Assembly (NCBI RefSeq): GCF_013032505.1
Contig: NZ_WQCG01000002.1
Coordinates: forward strand, 620,001-684,000
Reading direction: 5' to 3'
DNA: 64,000 nucleotides
Origin: Ruegeria atlantica
GTDB lineage: Bacteria > Pseudomonadota > Alphaproteobacteria > Rhodobacterales > Rhodobacteraceae
Below the pieces are notes generated by a model that worked only from the letters and a program-made list of their open reading frames with translations, was not told the origin of the DNA and searched no databases. Shown piece after piece: positions 62,277 to 64,000 of the stretch (positions are counted from its first letter, which is position 1; the number at the start of each line of letters is the position of its first letter). A program made the position numbers and the translations under genes.

Positions 62277-63508
62277 TGAACAGCCGACCGTTTGAGTTGG
62301 ATGCGTTGATAGCCTCGCACCAGTACGGCCACGCCTTACCGCGCGGTTTTTATACCTCGCAAGACATCTATAACTATGACATTGCCCAAGTCTGGAACCG
62401 CAACTGGCTTTGGGCCGGGCATGTCAGCCAAATCCCAAACCCCGGTGACTACTTCCTGTTCGACTATGGCCCGGAGAGCATTATCGTTGTTCGCGACCGC
62501 GAAGGCGAAGTTCGCGCTCATTTGAATGTCTGTCGCCATCGGGGTTCTCGCGTTTGCACCGAACAGTCCGGCAACACCCGTGTTCTTGTTTGCCCCTACC
62601 ACGCCTGGACATATGAGCTATCGGGAAAACTTCGTGCAGGCCACAACATGGGGGAACACTTTGACCCGTCCAAATTCGGGCTCTTTCCCGTTCAGGTGAG
62701 TGTCTTCAAAGGCCTGATTTTTGTCTGTGCCGATGCAAACACGCCATCGCTTGATCCTGTCCTCAGCCAGCTTTCACCATTCGTCGAACCCTATGGCTTG
62801 AACGATCTGAAAGTGGCGCATACGGCGTCCTTTCCAGTTCCCGCGAATTGGAAACTGGCGGTTGAGAATTATCTTGAGTGCTATCACTGCGGGCCAGCGC
62901 ACAAAGAGTATTCTCGCTCTCATAGCCTGAAATCCCCGCAAGACATGGCTGGATTGGTCGAACCGCTAAAAGCAAGGGCTGAGGAAGTCGGCCTGACACC
63001 TGGTGAATTGGCGCTTGTCGGCGCGGCCGCGCCCACCCCGTTCACGAGCGGGTACTATCGGCGTTACCCGCTCTATCAAGGCTATAAAACTGGCAGCAAA
63101 ACGGGCGAAGCACTTGCGCCTTTGCTTGGAACCCTAAAAGGTTTCGATGGTGGCGCAACTGACTTTGATGTCGGCCCGTTGAATTGGTTCCTGATCTATT
63201 CGGATCACATGGTCGGCTACCGCTTCATTCCGCGGGGCCTACAGGAAACCGACATTCAGGTGGTCTGGCTGGTTCGGGCTGAAGCTGAAGAAGCCCAGGA
63301 TTACAACAAGGAAGACCTGACCTGGCTTTGGCATGTCACATCTTTGGATGACGAGCGCATCATTCGCCACAACCAGTCGGGCGTAAACTCTCAATACTTC
63401 AAACCGGGCCCCTTGGGCGAAATGGAAACCTCGATCCAGGATTTTTACGATTTCTATTTCACCATGATCAGCCCGGAACCAGAACAAAGGATGGCCGGTC
63501 ATGGCTGA
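62276..63508 (+). CDS. Rieske non-heme iron oxygenase (GbcA-like)
   Basis: A 410-residue oxygenase component. Rieske motif CRHRGSRVC...CPYHAW (CxH-N17-CxxH) lies at about residues 85-110. The mononuclear iron site is NWKLAVENYLECYHCGPAHKEY, with the bridging and ligand residues (E/N, H, H). Enzymes of this group (glycine betaine GbcA, stachydrine Stc2, carnitine CntA) demethylate or split quaternary amines, with O2 and a reductase. The ATG at 62276 follows GGAGG and overlaps the preceding stop. No reductase gene is within the window. Confidence 0.9.
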   Translation: MNSRPFELDALIASHQYGHALPRGFYTSQDIYNYDIAQVWNRNWLWAGHVSQIPNPGDYFLFDYGPESIIVVRDREGEVRAHLNVCRHRGSRVCTEQSGNTRVLVCPYHAWTYELSGKLRAGHNMGEHFDPSKFGLFPVQVSVFKGLIFVCADANTPSLDPVLSQLSPFVEPYGLNDLKVAHTASFPVPANWKLAVENYLECYHCGPAHKEYSRSHSLKSPQDMAGLVEPLKARAEEVGLTPGELALVGAAAPTPFTSGYYRRYPLYQGYKTGSKTGEALAPLLGTLKGFDGGATDFDVGPLNWFLIYSDHMVGYRFIPRGLQETDIQVVWLVRAEAEEAQDYNKEDLTWLWHVTSLDDERIIRHNQSGVNSQYFKPGPLGEMETSIQDFYDFYFTMISPEPEQRMAGHG

Positions 63509-64000
63509 GGCAAAATCACGCCGTCGCGGTGGCGGCGGGCGCGCCGCACGCATAAAGGTGCAAGAGGCAACCACGGGCAATGAGGCCGTACGTGGGGGTC
63601 TAAGTGGCGGACGCTACAAACCGCTAACTCAAACAGATATGGAGAACATTCACCAAGCGGCCTTAACCGTTCTGGAAAACACCGGCGTTACCGACCATTT
63701 TCCAGAACTGCTTGATCTGGTGCTTCCCAAAGGCGCGGTGATGAATGACCTCAATCGGCTGTGCTTCCCCCGTGCCCTGATGGAAGACATCCTGGCTGGC
63801 GCCGCCAAGGAGTTTTACGTCCATGCCCGCGGAGAGCGAGAAGGCAAAGACGACATGCATTGCTCGGCAGAAAGCGTTTTCTTCGCCAATTCTGGCACCG
63901 CTGTCACAACCTTCGATTCACAAACGAAGTCTTATCGCCCTTCGGTCCTGCGCGATGTCTATGACTTCACCCGTCTGGTGGACCGTTTAGACAACATCCA
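63501..64000 (+). CDS. MttB-family (trimethylamine methyltransferase-like) protein, start only
   Basis: The first 166 residues are visible; the gene runs off the window. It overlaps the Rieske gene by eight bases. The basic opening AKSRRRGGGGRAARIKV and then YKPLTQTDMENIHQAALTVLENTG are typical of MttB-superfamily proteins of alphaproteobacteria. They transfer a methyl group from a quaternary or tertiary amine to a corrinoid protein. The pyrrolysine position of true MttB would lie downstream, so it cannot be checked; related alphaproteobacterial proteins normally lack it. A corrinoid partner is expected just beyond the window. Confidence 0.88.
   Translation, partial: MAEAKSRRRGGGGRAARIKVQEATTGNEAVRGGLSGGRYKPLTQTDMENIHQAALTVLENTGVTDHFPELLDLVLPKGAVMNDLNRLCFPRALMEDILAGAAKEFYVHARGEREGKDDMHCSAESVFFANSGTAVTTFDSQTKSYRPSVLRDVYDFTRLVDRLDNI

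Noticed and set aside
1..64000. CRISPR arrays, intact insertion sequences, rRNA operons, cobalamin riboswitches
   Set aside because: No regularly spaced repeats, transposase genes, rRNA sequence or B12-box-containing leader was seen on reading.

Overview
The window looks like chromosomal DNA of a marine alphaproteobacterium of the Roseobacter group (Rhodobacterales). This rests on recognisable families rather than on database matches: a DMSP demethylase (DmdA) directly behind an acyl-CoA ligase, a B12-dependent class II ribonucleotide reductase, the short-form HisG with its HisZ partner, a DUF1489 protein, and many solute transporters for osmolytes, purines and methylated amines. No prophage, complete insertion sequence, CRISPR array or plasmid gene was seen. 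Four stretches (1278-2121, 38262-38703, 46056-46578, 54995-55564) carry no convincing gene, and some look like decayed DNA.

Layout. 2-1277: end of an acyl-CoA ligase and dmdA (DMSP demethylation). 2122-12736: housekeeping, mostly on the minus strand: nrdJ, DUF1489, hisG-hisZ-hisS, slyX, two small exported proteins, dnaE. 13081-22469: one continuous plus-strand unit, xdhA-xdhB-xdhC followed by a BMP-type ABC importer (ATPase, two permeases, binding protein). It links uptake of a purine or nucleoside to oxidation by xanthine dehydrogenase. 22636-25686: a DHA2 efflux pump and, facing it, a YiaV/YiaW-like pair. 25867-27988: FAD amine/amino-acid oxidase, DUF938 methyltransferase and an AhpD-like protein. 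28027-36298: minus-strand oxidative metabolism (dimethylglycine/sarcosine dehydrogenase type flavoprotein, unknown anchored protein, GlcD/Dld-type oxidase, gamma-glutamyltransferase, 2-hydroxyacid dehydrogenase). 36437-38261: SH3 protein, haloalkane dehalogenase-like hydrolase, tRNA-Gln.

38704-46055 is a self-contained operon with the gene order of the rhizobial alpha-glucoside operon aglREFGAK (LacI regulator, binding protein, two permeases, glycosidase, ATPase). The enzyme is instead a GH63/mannosylglycerate-hydrolase-like glycosidase, pointing to an osmolyte such as glucosylglycerate or mannosylglycerate. A perfect LacI-type operator precedes the regulator. A UUCG-capped hairpin separates binding protein and permease, and one permease carries an inserted beta-domain. 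46579-51793 holds three regulator/target sets (TetR with a DMT exporter plus TrmO; MarR with adenine deaminase; LysR with a PACE efflux protein), the first two with clear paired operators.

52048-64000 is the most interesting part. A LysR regulator and a BCCT betaine carrier are followed by a BetI-like TetR regulator, a 20-bp operator, and a seven-gene operon running off the window: PotBCAD-type importer, trimethylamine-dehydrogenase-family flavoprotein with an altered substrate pocket (Glu61/Trp263/Asp355 where TMADH has Tyr60/Trp264/Trp355), GbcA-like Rieske oxygenase, and an MttB-family methyltransferase. I read this as an inducible catabolic system for an unidentified N-methylated or charged amine. 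Its substrate cannot be named from sequence alone.
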